A DNA stretch of 64,000 nt from JACKLD01 sp049297695. GTDB lineage: Bacteria > Pseudomonadota > Alphaproteobacteria > UBA2136 > UBA6156. Every line of letters begins with the position of its first letter. Position 1 is the stretch's first letter. The notes beneath the pieces are model-generated. The model saw only the letters and a program-made list of their open reading frames with translations, did no database searches and was not told the DNA's origin. The stretch spans positions 7,622 through 71,621 of the forward strand of contig JBAQUT010000036.1 of NCBI GenBank assembly GCA_049297695.1, in the 5' to 3' direction. Shown piece by piece: positions 42,346-49,472 of the stretch. Both the position numbers and the translations under genes were made by a program.

Positions 42346-43236
42346 TCATTCACTTTGCAAACTTTTAATTACTTCGGTTACTAATCTCAACGATGGAGAA
42401 CCATCTCCCATAGCTTTCATTGTTAACTTTGCAAGATTGTTTCTTGAAAAATTGGGATTTCGATTCATAATGGGAATTGCAAAACTCTTAATAAGTTCAT
42501 TTCTAGCTTTTGCTTGTTCTTTATTTTTAGTTAATCCCTTGCCCTGTCCTTTTGTGATTTTATATCCCATTGTACCAAACATTCCTTGGGTCAAAAGATA
42601 ATCCCCGCGCTTCATAGCAATGTTAAAATCATAATTTAGCCATTGATTTATTTGTCTTAAATCTCGTAAGTCTACAAGGTCAAGATTCCTACATCTTCCA
42701 ATTTCTATCTCATCAGGGGATTCTGAGTAGTGAGACTGTTCAAGAATTTCTGAGTATTCACCGCATCCAATCCATGAATGCATCCTTTCAGGTGCATAGT
42801 ACTCTCCAACTCTTATTAATTTATCAATGTAGAGAAGATAGAGTGGATTCTCATAAATAAATTCATGGGGCATTGGATATTCAGTTTTTAGGTAATTTTT
42901 GTAAAGCTCATACCTAATTACTTCTAATCCAGGGTGTATTAAAGGATGAGCTTTAAGCTGTTCAATAATCCACGGTTCATTGTGACAATGCAGTAATTGA
43001 AAATCACGTTGCCGCTGACGTTCAATGTACTCTTTATTTAGACGTTCAATTTCATATTCAACAATCCTACAGGGATAAGGTATGGTTGATTGTTTTAGTA
43101 AATCCTTTAGTAAGCTTTCACTATAGGGCACAGCCTCTATATCATTTAATCTTGAAATATGTCCTAAATCATATGGGGTCGCATATTCAATTTCATGAAT
43201 TTTACAATCAAGAAGCTTAAAGTAGTGAGGTATCAC
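42346..43236 (-). CDS. AT-rich cargo gene, hypothetical
   Basis: 296 residues, not recognised. It is much more AT-rich than the rest of the element. Mostly helical, rich in Tyr, Glu and His (CRIVEYEIERLNKEYIERQRQRD), with a basic C-terminal part (KGQGKGLTKNKEQAKARNEL). Its start overlaps the integrase stop (ATGA, 43233-43236), so it depends on integrase translation. Cargo in this position of tRNA islands is often defence or anti-phage, but nothing in the sequence proves that. Confidence 0.65.
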   Translation of the reverse strand: MIPHYFKLLDCKIHEIEYATPYDLGHISRLNDIEAVPYSESLLKDLLKQSTIPYPCRIVEYEIERLNKEYIERQRQRDFQLLHCHNEPWIIEQLKAHPLIHPGLEVIRYELYKNYLKTEYPMPHEFIYENPLYLLYIDKLIRVGEYYAPERMHSWIGCGEYSEILEQSHYSESPDEIEIGRCRNLDLVDLRDLRQINQWLNYDFNIAMKRGDYLLTQGMFGTMGYKITKGQGKGLTKNKEQAKARNELIKSFAIPIMNRNPNFSRNNLAKLTMKAMGDGSPSLRLVTEVIKSLQSE

Positions 43237-44306
43237 CCAAACACCCTCTCCGTCATTTTGCTCACCACTTCAACCGCGTGGTTATCGGCAAGGTGGGCAT
43301 AGCGTTTCACCATTTGGATGCTGCGGTGGCCCAGAATGGCGGACAGCACGGGCAGGGTAACGCCTGATTCCAACAGGTAGGTGGCGGCGGTGTGGCGGAG
43401 GTCGTGGAAACGGAAGTCCTCTATTTTGGCTTCTTTGAGTGCGGCCTCCCAATGATTGGCTGGGTCAAGTGGAGCCATACCATCGGCACGGGGGAAGATG
43501 AGGTCGGTGTTCAAGCGCCTTACCTTGCTGGCTTCCTGCAAAACTCTATGCGCCAAGCCTGTCAGGGGTACGGAGCGTTTATCGCCGTTCTTACTATCTT
43601 CCACCCGTATCACCTGCCGCGTAAAATCCACATCCCGCCAGCGGAGGTTTAAGAGTTCACCCTTACGCATCCCCGTACAAATAGCCATGACAACAAGGGG
43701 GTAAAGGAGCGGATGTCGGCCCTCCGCCTTACAGGCTTCCAACAGGGCTTTGCGTTCATCGGCGGAGAGATAGCGCACGCGGGCGTTGTTGGGTTCCAGC
43801 TTTCTTACTTCATTCAAAGGATTAAGGCGAATCCAGTTCAACTCCTTGTGGGCATACGCTAAGGCGGCGGAAAGGGCTATGAGGTAATGGTTGACGGTGG
43901 CGGCCTTGATACGTTGGGCATCCTTGACGTTCCGCCATGTCTTTTGCATGAGTTCCCGCTTGTAGGTGTTGATTTTGTCGGCGGTAATGTCGATGAGGTA
44001 TTTATCCCCCAGCCGCTCCTTCCACCACATAAGTTGCTTTTCACGTTGGGCGTACTGATAAGCCCCCACAGTGTGTTTATAGTTGATAAGGTAATCGGTA
44101 ATGGTTTCATGAAGGGTACGGACAGCGGCCTCATGGTTTTCAAACTTCAAACCGCGCTTGATGTCCGCTTCCTCTTTTTGTACCCAATCCTTGGCATCGG
44201 AGAGGCGTTCAAATGAGGCGCTTTTGGGTTTATGGCCCTTTAGTCTTATTTTTGCCCGATATGTTGGGACACCGTTCCGCCCTTTACGCTTTTCAATAAC
44301 CGCCAT
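43233..44306 (-). CDS. Tyrosine recombinase (phage-type integrase)
   Basis: 357 residues: an AP2-like arm-binding region (about 1-60), an N-terminal SAM-like core-binding domain (about 65-165), and the catalytic domain with Arg214 (GMRKGE), Lys239 (DSKNGDKR), His301 and Arg304 (HDLRH), His327 (LGHRS) and Tyr336 (RYAHL). Complete, so probably active. It is transcribed away from attR toward the element interior. Confidence 0.95.
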   Translation of the reverse strand: MAVIEKRKGRNGVPTYRAKIRLKGHKPKSASFERLSDAKDWVQKEEADIKRGLKFENHEAAVRTLHETITDYLINYKHTVGAYQYAQREKQLMWWKERLGDKYLIDITADKINTYKRELMQKTWRNVKDAQRIKAATVNHYLIALSAALAYAHKELNWIRLNPLNEVRKLEPNNARVRYLSADERKALLEACKAEGRHPLLYPLVVMAICTGMRKGELLNLRWRDVDFTRQVIRVEDSKNGDKRSVPLTGLAHRVLQEASKVRRLNTDLIFPRADGMAPLDPANHWEAALKEAKIEDFRFHDLRHTAATYLLESGVTLPVLSAILGHRSIQMVKRYAHLADNHAVEVVSKMTERVFG

Positions 44307-44340
44307 TTTTCATACCCATCTTAGATTCTAGCTATTCCCA

Positions 44341-44362
44341 TTTGGGACACTCTTGGGACATT
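44341..44362. repeat. Candidate integrase arm site, right
   Basis: Identical to 36366-36387 (TTTGGGACACTCTTGGGACA plus TT), 35 nt upstream of the integrase start and 118 nt inside attR. Confidence 0.55.
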
Positions 44363-44479
44363 AGAGCATAGTAAGTAGGAATAATCCAGCGGAGGCTAAA
44401 GCAAGGTGATTCGTTATTATTCAAATGGATGATTACTTTTGTTACTTTCCTATTATTCCCATTTATACCGCTGGTCAAA

Positions 44480-44535
44480 ACTGTAAATCAGTTGGCGTAC
44501 GCCTTCGAAGGTTCGAATCCTTCTTCCTCCACCAT
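44480..44535. repeat. attR (56-bp direct repeat)
   Basis: Copy of the tRNA-Tyr 3' portion from the anticodon stem to ACCAT; no 5' half, so not a functional tRNA. Confidence 0.93.
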
Positions 44536-44710
44536 ATTTGCCCCAAGGGGGCTTATGACAAAGCAAGAAGAAGGAACAACGGCTTCACACGGCCGCAGGC
44601 CACATACAAACCAGCCGTCATCCTTCTTCCTCCACCATTTGCTTCCTTCAGCGCGCCCACCTTGTTCCCCACCTCCCACCATGCTAAGAAAGCCTTTGAA
44701 AAGGCACGTT
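44536..44710. other. Chromosomal flank with a third tRNA-Tyr 3' fragment
   Basis: At 44620-44640 ATCCTTCTTCCTCCACCATT repeats the last bases of tRNA-Tyr again, 84 nt past attR. The piece between begins CCCCAAGGGGGCTT and shows nothing else. An open frame passes through the whole stretch but is not needed for the next gene. Confidence 0.6.
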
Positions 44711-45895
44711 ATGAATCAGATGTACGATGTGATTGTGGTGGGGGCAGGTGGCGCTGGCCTGATGTGCGCGGCCGAGGCGGGCAAGCGTGGCCGCCGCGTG
44801 TTGGTGGTAGACCACGGGGACGAGATTGGGCGCAAAATATTGATTTCCGGCGGCGGGCGCTGCAATTTTACCAACGTGGGGGCGCGGGCGGAACGGTATA
44901 TTTCCCGCAACCCGCACTTTTGCAAATCCGCCTTGGCGCAGGTTACGCCCCAGCATTTTATCCAGCTGGTGGAGAAGAACGGCATTGCCTACCACGAGAA
45001 AAAGTTGGGCCAGTTGTTTTGCGATGATTCGGCCCAGAACATTGTGGATATGCTGCTGCGGGAGTGTGCGGAAGCGGGGGTAGACATCCAGCTGCAATGC
45101 ACGGTGGAAAATATTGAAAAGGGAGGGGAGGGCTTTACCCTTGCCACCAGCCACGGCACGTTTGAGTGCCAAAGCCTTGTGGTGGCCACGGGAGGGTTGT
45201 CCATCCCCAAGCTGGGGGCCAGCAACTTTGGTTACAAAGTGGCCCAGCAGTTTGGCGTGCCCGTGGTGCCCACCACGCCTGCCTTGGTGCCGTTTACGTT
45301 TACCGAACGCGATTTGGCGTTTTACGATGGCTTATCCGGCATCGCGTTTGATGCCGAGGTAACCTGCGGCAAAACTACCTTTCGGGAGAATGTGCTGATA
45401 ACCCACCGGGGGGCCAGCGGCCCGGCCATTTTGCAAATATCCTCGTATTGGAATGCGGGGGAGGAGATCCATATCTGGATTATGCCGGAGGTGAACTGGG
45501 GCGAGGTGATGAAACAAGCCCGTACAACTAGCCCCAAACAAGAGCTGAAAACGGTACTTTCTGACATTGTGGCCAAGCGGTTTGTGCAGTGTTTGGTGGA
45601 GAAGGGGATGATACCCGCCACGCACATGGCCGAGCTTGGGGATACGCAGATTGCGGCGGTGCATAAGCTGCTGACCGATTTTGTGATAAAACCCAACGGA
45701 ACCGAAGGTTACCGCAAGGCCGAGGTGACGGCGGGCGGGGTGGATACCAACGCGCTGAACGCCAGCACCATGGAGTGCAGCACTGTGCCTGGATTATATT
45801 TTATCGGCGAAGTGGTGGATGTGACCGGGTGGTTGGGGGGGTATAACTTCCAGTGGGCATGGGCATCCGGCGCGGTGGCGGGGCGGAATGCGTGA
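44711..45895 (+). CDS. HI0933/BaiN-like flavoprotein
   Basis: 394 residues from MNQMYDVIVVGAGGAG, the FAD-binding Rossmann start. Also VVDHGDEIGRKILISGGGRCNFTN, typical of the HI0933 (YhiN/BaiN) family, LVVATGGLSIPKLGAS, and the C-terminal GLYFIGEVVDVTGWLGGYNFQWAWASG. NAD(P)/FAD-dependent oxidoreductase of unknown substrate. The frame is open upstream through attR, but family similarity starts at the residue chosen. Confidence 0.88.
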   Translation: MNQMYDVIVVGAGGAGLMCAAEAGKRGRRVLVVDHGDEIGRKILISGGGRCNFTNVGARAERYISRNPHFCKSALAQVTPQHFIQLVEKNGIAYHEKKLGQLFCDDSAQNIVDMLLRECAEAGVDIQLQCTVENIEKGGEGFTLATSHGTFECQSLVVATGGLSIPKLGASNFGYKVAQQFGVPVVPTTPALVPFTFTERDLAFYDGLSGIAFDAEVTCGKTTFRENVLITHRGASGPAILQISSYWNAGEEIHIWIMPEVNWGEVMKQARTTSPKQELKTVLSDIVAKRFVQCLVEKGMIPATHMAELGDTQIAAVHKLLTDFVIKPNGTEGYRKAEVTAGGVDTNALNASTMECSTVPGLYFIGEVVDVTGWLGGYNFQWAWASGAVAGRNA

Positions 45896-45908
45896 TGCTA
45901 AGAAGTGG

Positions 45909-46181
45909 TTAGCGTTGAGGATCGTTCTCGTTTGCAGAATAGGACTGAAAAGAACGAAACGAGTTACCAGTAAAAAGATACGACATATCGAGAGCTAAAT
46001 AGTGGGATAAATCCATAAGCCTTTTGGGGCCTGCACGCAGCAAGCCAGCCTCAATTTGCTTCATTTCTGCTGGAGAAATAGCCGTGTAGCGCCAAATGTC
46101 TTCCAAATTTACGCCTTTGAGGATACGAGCAAAGCGCATGCGGGTTCCAATCGCGATATCAATGGGGTTTTGAGGTTTCAT
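45909..46181 (-). CDS. XRE-family helix-turn-helix protein
   Basis: 90 residues: IGTRMRFARILKGVNLEDIWRYTAISPAEMKQIEAGLLRAGPKRLMDLSHYL is a five-helix lambda-repressor-like domain. No effector domain. Divergent from the nfu gene 74 nt away; the target is unknown. More AT-rich than its neighbours. Confidence 0.75.
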   Translation of the reverse strand: MKPQNPIDIAIGTRMRFARILKGVNLEDIWRYTAISPAEMKQIEAGLLRAGPKRLMDLSHYLALDMSYLFTGNSFRSFQSYSANENDPQR

Positions 46182-46255
46182 GTTGGGTATATGGGTTGGT
46201 TATATTGGTTTACAACCCCCTTGCCCCTCAAGCGCGTGCGGGGTACACAGGGGGT

Positions 46256-46831
46256 ATGGACGATGTTTTAACCATCCGCACCGAAACCACCCCCAACCCC
46301 AACAGCCTGAAATATCAGGTGGGGCGGCTGCTCATCCCCGGCGGCAGCGCCAACTTCCCCACGCGGGAGAGTGCCGCCGAGCGCAGTCCCTTGGCCCGCC
46401 GTATGTTTGCCGTAGAAGGCGTGGTAGGGGTGTTTGTGGGGAGCGATTTTTTTACCATCACTCGGGAGGAGGGGATCACGTGGGGGGCTATCAACGCCCA
46501 ACTGGCCCCCGCGCTGGAAGCCTTTTTTGACGCGGGCGAGCCTGTACTGCAAGGCAAAGCGCCTGCCGAAGCCCCGCTGTTGGGCGATACGGATGCTGAC
46601 CCTGCCACGGTAGCAAAAATTCAAGAGCTGCTGGATACCCGCATCCGCCCCGCCGTGGCGAATGATGGCGGGGATATCGTGTATCGTGGCTTCCAAAACG
46701 GCATTGTGTTTTTGGAAATGCACGGCGCCTGCAGCAGCTGCCCTAGCAGCACCGCCACGTTGAAAGTGGGGATTGAAACCATGTTGCGGAAAGAACTGCC
46801 CGACGTGGTGCGCGAAGTGCAGGCCGTGTAA
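46256..46831 (+). CDS. Fe-S cluster scaffold Nfu/NifU-like protein
   Basis: 191 residues from MDDVLTIRTE (ribosome site AGGGGG). The N-terminal Nfu domain (TTPNPNSLKYQVG, MFAVEGVVGVFVGSDFFTIT) covers about 1-90 and the NifU C-terminal domain about 115-190, with the cluster-binding C-x2-C in GACSSCPSS. Carries 4Fe-4S clusters to apoproteins. The window has Fe-S clients such as CcoG and possibly the FNR-type regulator. Confidence 0.9.
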   Translation: MDDVLTIRTETTPNPNSLKYQVGRLLIPGGSANFPTRESAAERSPLARRMFAVEGVVGVFVGSDFFTITREEGITWGAINAQLAPALEAFFDAGEPVLQGKAPAEAPLLGDTDADPATVAKIQELLDTRIRPAVANDGGDIVYRGFQNGIVFLEMHGACSSCPSSTATLKVGIETMLRKELPDVVREVQAV

Positions 46832-46941
46832 CCGTACCCATATGGTCACACCCGATGTCGGACAGATGGTGCGCTGCACACCCAGAAGTTGCATTGCCCC
46901 CTGAATAGCCCATACTACAACGTATAGAGGAGGGGCCGCCC

Positions 46942-47478
46942 ATGACCACCAGTCCGTTTTGCTTTGCCAACCATATGCTGAACGTGGCGGCAGGATGCAC
47001 CGTGGATGCCTGCGCTTACGGCCAGTGGGAACACCGCCTGAACATGATGAAAGTGAAGGCGTTGGGCGAGGGGTTCCTCGCTGGCTGGCTGCACAACCTG
47101 ATGGCCCGCATTACGCCGCTCACCGCCCGCGATACCGACGATTACCTGATGATGGCCGACCTGTTTATCACCGATGCTACCCAAGCGACCGCGTTGCTGC
47201 AAAAGATGAGCTGCGACATGAGCGCCTTTGCCACGGCGGCGGGTTTGTACTTCAGCCCCACCACCACGCCGCCGGAAATGGCTCTGCACAAAGCCGTGTA
47301 CCAACAGATTGCCAGCCGTTTGGGCGAAAAGTTTGGTATGGAAACCCCTGCTCCCTTTGCCTGCGCCACCATCAAGGCTGTGGAAAGCGAGCAATCCCAG
47401 CGGTTTATCCGCGAATTCATGAACGAAACCTTTGAGCGCCCCGCCGCACGGGTGGGGGCGGAAGACTATCTGGACTAA
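46942..47478 (+). CDS. Hypothetical protein
   Basis: 178 residues, not recognised. Soluble and mostly helical, with several Met, Cys and His in the first third (CFANHMLNVAAGCTVDACAYGQWEHRLNMMKV). No motif for cofactor binding is clear. AGAGGAGGGG precedes the ATG. Located between nfu and tRNA-Thr. Confidence 0.6.
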   Translation: MTTSPFCFANHMLNVAAGCTVDACAYGQWEHRLNMMKVKALGEGFLAGWLHNLMARITPLTARDTDDYLMMADLFITDATQATALLQKMSCDMSAFATAAGLYFSPTTTPPEMALHKAVYQQIASRLGEKFGMETPAPFACATIKAVESEQSQRFIREFMNETFERPAARVGAEDYLD

Positions 47479-47507
47479 CCGCCCGCAATGTGGCACAACA
47501 CGCCTGT

Positions 47508-47583
47508 GCCGCTATAGCTCAGCTGGTAGAGCATCTGATTTGTAATCAGAGGGTCGCGTGTTCGAATCATGTTGGCGGCACCA
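47508..47583 (+). tRNA. tRNA-Thr (anticodon TGT)
   Basis: 76 nt; acceptor GCCGCTA/TGGCGGC with one G-U pair, anticodon loop TTTGTAA giving TGT, encoded ACCA. Confidence 0.93.
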
Positions 47584-47789
47584 TACTTCGCGCAGTGAAG
47601 TATGCCCTACGAAGCCTTGGCGAAGTAGGGCTTCTTGAGTATATTTTCTATAAATATCAATATATCCGCTTCGTATGGCAGGCCATAGAGAACAGCTTTT
47701 TGATTATAGTCTTTTCAAAACCATGCCCAACATGAACAACAGCTATATGTACCCCAAATGCCGCACAAGGTGGCAGATGTGTTCTTTTT
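47584..47789. other. Intergenic after tRNA-Thr
   Basis: Two small hairpins directly after the tRNA (ATACTTC..GAAGTAT; CCCTAC..GTAGGG), then AT-rich sequence up to the FNR site of ompW. No gene supported. Confidence 0.4.
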
Positions 47790-47803
47790 TTGATGTTCAT
47801 CAA
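47790..47803. promoter_or_regulatory. FNR box upstream of ompW
   Basis: TTGATGTTCATCAA, a perfect TTGAT-N4-ATCAA site centred about 61 nt before the ompW ATG. FNR control of ompW is known in E. coli. Confidence 0.75.
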
Positions 47804-47857
47804 GGTGGGGGCGGGGTTGGTGGCGCAAACGTACCCTGTAACAAAGGAGAATCAACC

Positions 47858-48478
47858 ATGCGTACCGTAGCCGCCACCCTCACCCTTGTAGCCCTGCTGG
47901 CCACTGCCGCCCATGCCGAAGACGGCAACTGGATGGTGCGCGGCCGCGTGATTAATGTGGCGCCCTCCAACAACGGTGGCGATGCCAGCATCGGTGGCAA
48001 GCCCCATGCCGATAACAGCTTTGCACCGGAAGTGGACGTAACCTACTTTGCCACGCCCAACATCGGTTTTGAGGTGATTGCCGCCACCACCAAGCACGAC
48101 ACCAAAGTAAACAAAAAACCCACCGAAACCGACCTTGGCAGCGTGTGGGTGTTACCCCCAACCTTAACCGCCCAATACCACGTGACCGAAGCCTGCTTGG
48201 GTAACTTTAAGCCTTACGTGGGCGCGGGCGTAACCTATGCTCACTTTTACAACGCCGAGCACCGTAATGCGCCTGGCATTAACAGCGTGAAGTACGACGA
48301 TGCCTTTGGCCCCGCGTTGCAAGCTGGCGTGGATTACAAAATAAGCGACAACATGTACCTCAACGCCGATGTGAAAAAGCTGTACATCTCTACCGACGTG
48401 AAGGTGAACGACACGATTACGGCCAAAGCCAACTTGCAGCCCTGGGTGATGGGTGTGGGTGTAGGCTACCGCTTCTAA
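47858..48478 (+). CDS. ompW: OmpW family outer-membrane protein
   Basis: 206 residues from MRTVAATLTLVALLATAAHA (signal peptide, ribosome site AAAGGAGA). OmpW eight-strand barrel: WMVRGRVINVAPS at the start, FEVDVTYFATPNIGFEVIA-type pairs, and the terminal strand VGVGYRF with a C-terminal Phe for BAM insertion. Small hydrophobic-molecule channel induced without oxygen in other bacteria. Confidence 0.9.
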   Translation: MRTVAATLTLVALLATAAHAEDGNWMVRGRVINVAPSNNGGDASIGGKPHADNSFAPEVDVTYFATPNIGFEVIAATTKHDTKVNKKPTETDLGSVWVLPPTLTAQYHVTEACLGNFKPYVGAGVTYAHFYNAEHRNAPGINSVKYDDAFGPALQAGVDYKISDNMYLNADVKKLYISTDVKVNDTITAKANLQPWVMGVGVGYRF

Positions 48479-48499
48479 GGTTCCCTTACTTGGACAAAC

Positions 48500-48524
48500 A
48501 TTGGGCCGCATTGCGGCCTTTTGT
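48500..48524 (+). terminator. Terminator after ompW
   Basis: GGGCCGCA-TTGCGGCC followed by TTTTG; between convergent ompW and the FNR-type regulator gene. Confidence 0.6.
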
Positions 48525-48547
48525 TTGGTATAAATAAAGAGAGAAGG

Positions 48548-49294
48548 TTACACCCGCGCTTTGGCACACCCTTGCTGGCACGGGAACGTACCGCTGCACG
48601 CGCTGCAGGTGTGGGTGGTAAGGCTGGCCACGCTGGGGATGGTGATGCTGGCGCCACGCACATCCAACCCGATGTCTTTTTTCAGCGCGGCAAGGGCGCG
48701 GCTGAAGGTTTCTGGTTGCATACCCAAGCGGGCGGCCAGAAGGGTTTTATCAAACGGCAAATGAAGCGTAACGGTACCCGTGCTGGCTTGGAGATGGTGG
48801 GGAATAAGCCGCAGCAAAAAGCACCCCAACCGTTGCGGCGCTTTTTGCAAGGTGCGGCCCTCCAGTTCGGTTTCCAGCCAGGTTTGGGTGGTGGCCATAT
48901 CCCGTAAAAACGCCATGGCCAAGTGGGGGCGACGGTCCAAAAGTTCGGTGAGGCGGGTTGCCGTAATCAGGAGATATTCGGCGTCTTCTGCCACTGTGGC
49001 GGTGCTGGTGTGGGTGAGCCCGCCAAATAAATCTTGCAGGCCAATCAGACGGCCGGTGGTCAGCACATCCAGCACGGCCTCCGCCCCATCCAGCGTGCTG
49101 CGGGAGAGCTTCACCCATCCACCCAGAAGCAGTAGAACATAGGTCACGTTGTCGCCGTGGTTGAACAGAATATCGCCTTTGGCACCTGTTTTGCGAGAAG
49201 TAGCGCTGGCCAAGGCGGCCAAATCGTCATGCTCCATGGCATCCAACGGGGGAGAAAGACGCAACGCGAAGGAAAGGGGGCTGAACATGGTCAT
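48548..49294 (-). CDS. Crp/Fnr-family regulator with C-terminal cysteine cluster
   Basis: 248 residues from MTMFSPLSF. A cyclic-nucleotide-binding-like beta-roll (about 20-135), dimer helix, and a C-terminal winged helix whose recognition helix has Glu and Ser-Arg in PETFSRAL, the residues with which FNR reads TTGAT. There is no N-terminal cysteine cluster. Instead the last 20 residues hold Cys230, 233, 239 and 243 (TCSACSGTFPCQQGC), spacing C-x2-C-x5-C-x3-C; the first three match FNR's own C20-C23-C29 spacing. A C-terminal Fe-S site is known in Bacillus Fnr. Last gene of the cco run; its start lies next to the ccoS stop. Predicted oxygen-sensing activator of cco, aerotaxis and ompW. Confidence 0.85.
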   Translation of the reverse strand: MTMFSPLSFALRLSPPLDAMEHDDLAALASATSRKTGAKGDILFNHGDNVTYVLLLLGGWVKLSRSTLDGAEAVLDVLTTGRLIGLQDLFGGLTHTSTATVAEDAEYLLITATRLTELLDRRPHLAMAFLRDMATTQTWLETELEGRTLQKAPQRLGCFLLRLIPHHLQASTGTVTLHLPFDKTLLAARLGMQPETFSRALAALKKDIGLDVRGASITIPSVASLTTHTCSACSGTFPCQQGCAKARV

Positions 49295-49298
49295 ACCC

Positions 49299-49469
49299 CT
49301 ATTTACCCCGTTTGCGGGGGGATGGCGAGGGGGTGTCGTCGTCCAGAATGCGGGCGGCGGCACCCTCCAAATCGTCAAACTGGCCGTTGCCGAGCGCCCA
49401 CAGGAAGGCCACAAGCCCTAAAAGACCCAGAAACATGGCAATGGGGATGAGAAACACCAGAGCGTCCAT
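49299..49469 (-). CDS. ccoS: cbb3 oxidase maturation protein CcoS
   Basis: 56 residues: MDALVFLIPIAMFLGLLGLV is one membrane helix, then FLWALGNGQFDDLEGAAARIL, the CcoS hallmark (GQFDDLEG). Required for heme and copper insertion into CcoN. It lies 3 nt after the ccoI stop and directly before the regulator gene. Confidence 0.92.
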   Translation of the reverse strand: MDALVFLIPIAMFLGLLGLVAFLWALGNGQFDDLEGAAARILDDDTPSPSPRKRGK

Positions 49470-49472
49470 GGG

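Larger units (their letters stand above)
36250..44535. mobile_element. 8.3-kb tRNA-Tyr integrative element
   Basis: Bounded by 56-bp direct repeats (36250-36305 and 44480-44535) made of the tRNA-Tyr 3' portion. Contents in order: umuC, umuD (minus), a structured leader, two small genes and a Zn-ribbon-like gene (plus), then a minus-strand run of HGG-motif protein, unknown 202-residue protein, RepA-like ATPase, basic protein, AlpA-like protein, AT-rich gene and tyrosine recombinase. No capsid, terminase, relaxase or conjugation gene is present, so it is neither a complete prophage nor a self-transmissible ICE; a phage satellite or mobilisable island fits better. The integrase lies at the end away from the intact tRNA. 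Confidence 0.9.

Noticed and set aside
36250..44535. Complete prophage
   Set aside because: No capsid, portal, terminase, tail or lysis gene is present.
44429..44710. N-terminal extension of the flavoprotein through attR
   Set aside because: The extension is translated tRNA repeat and flank; the FAD-binding start of the family begins at the chosen ATG.
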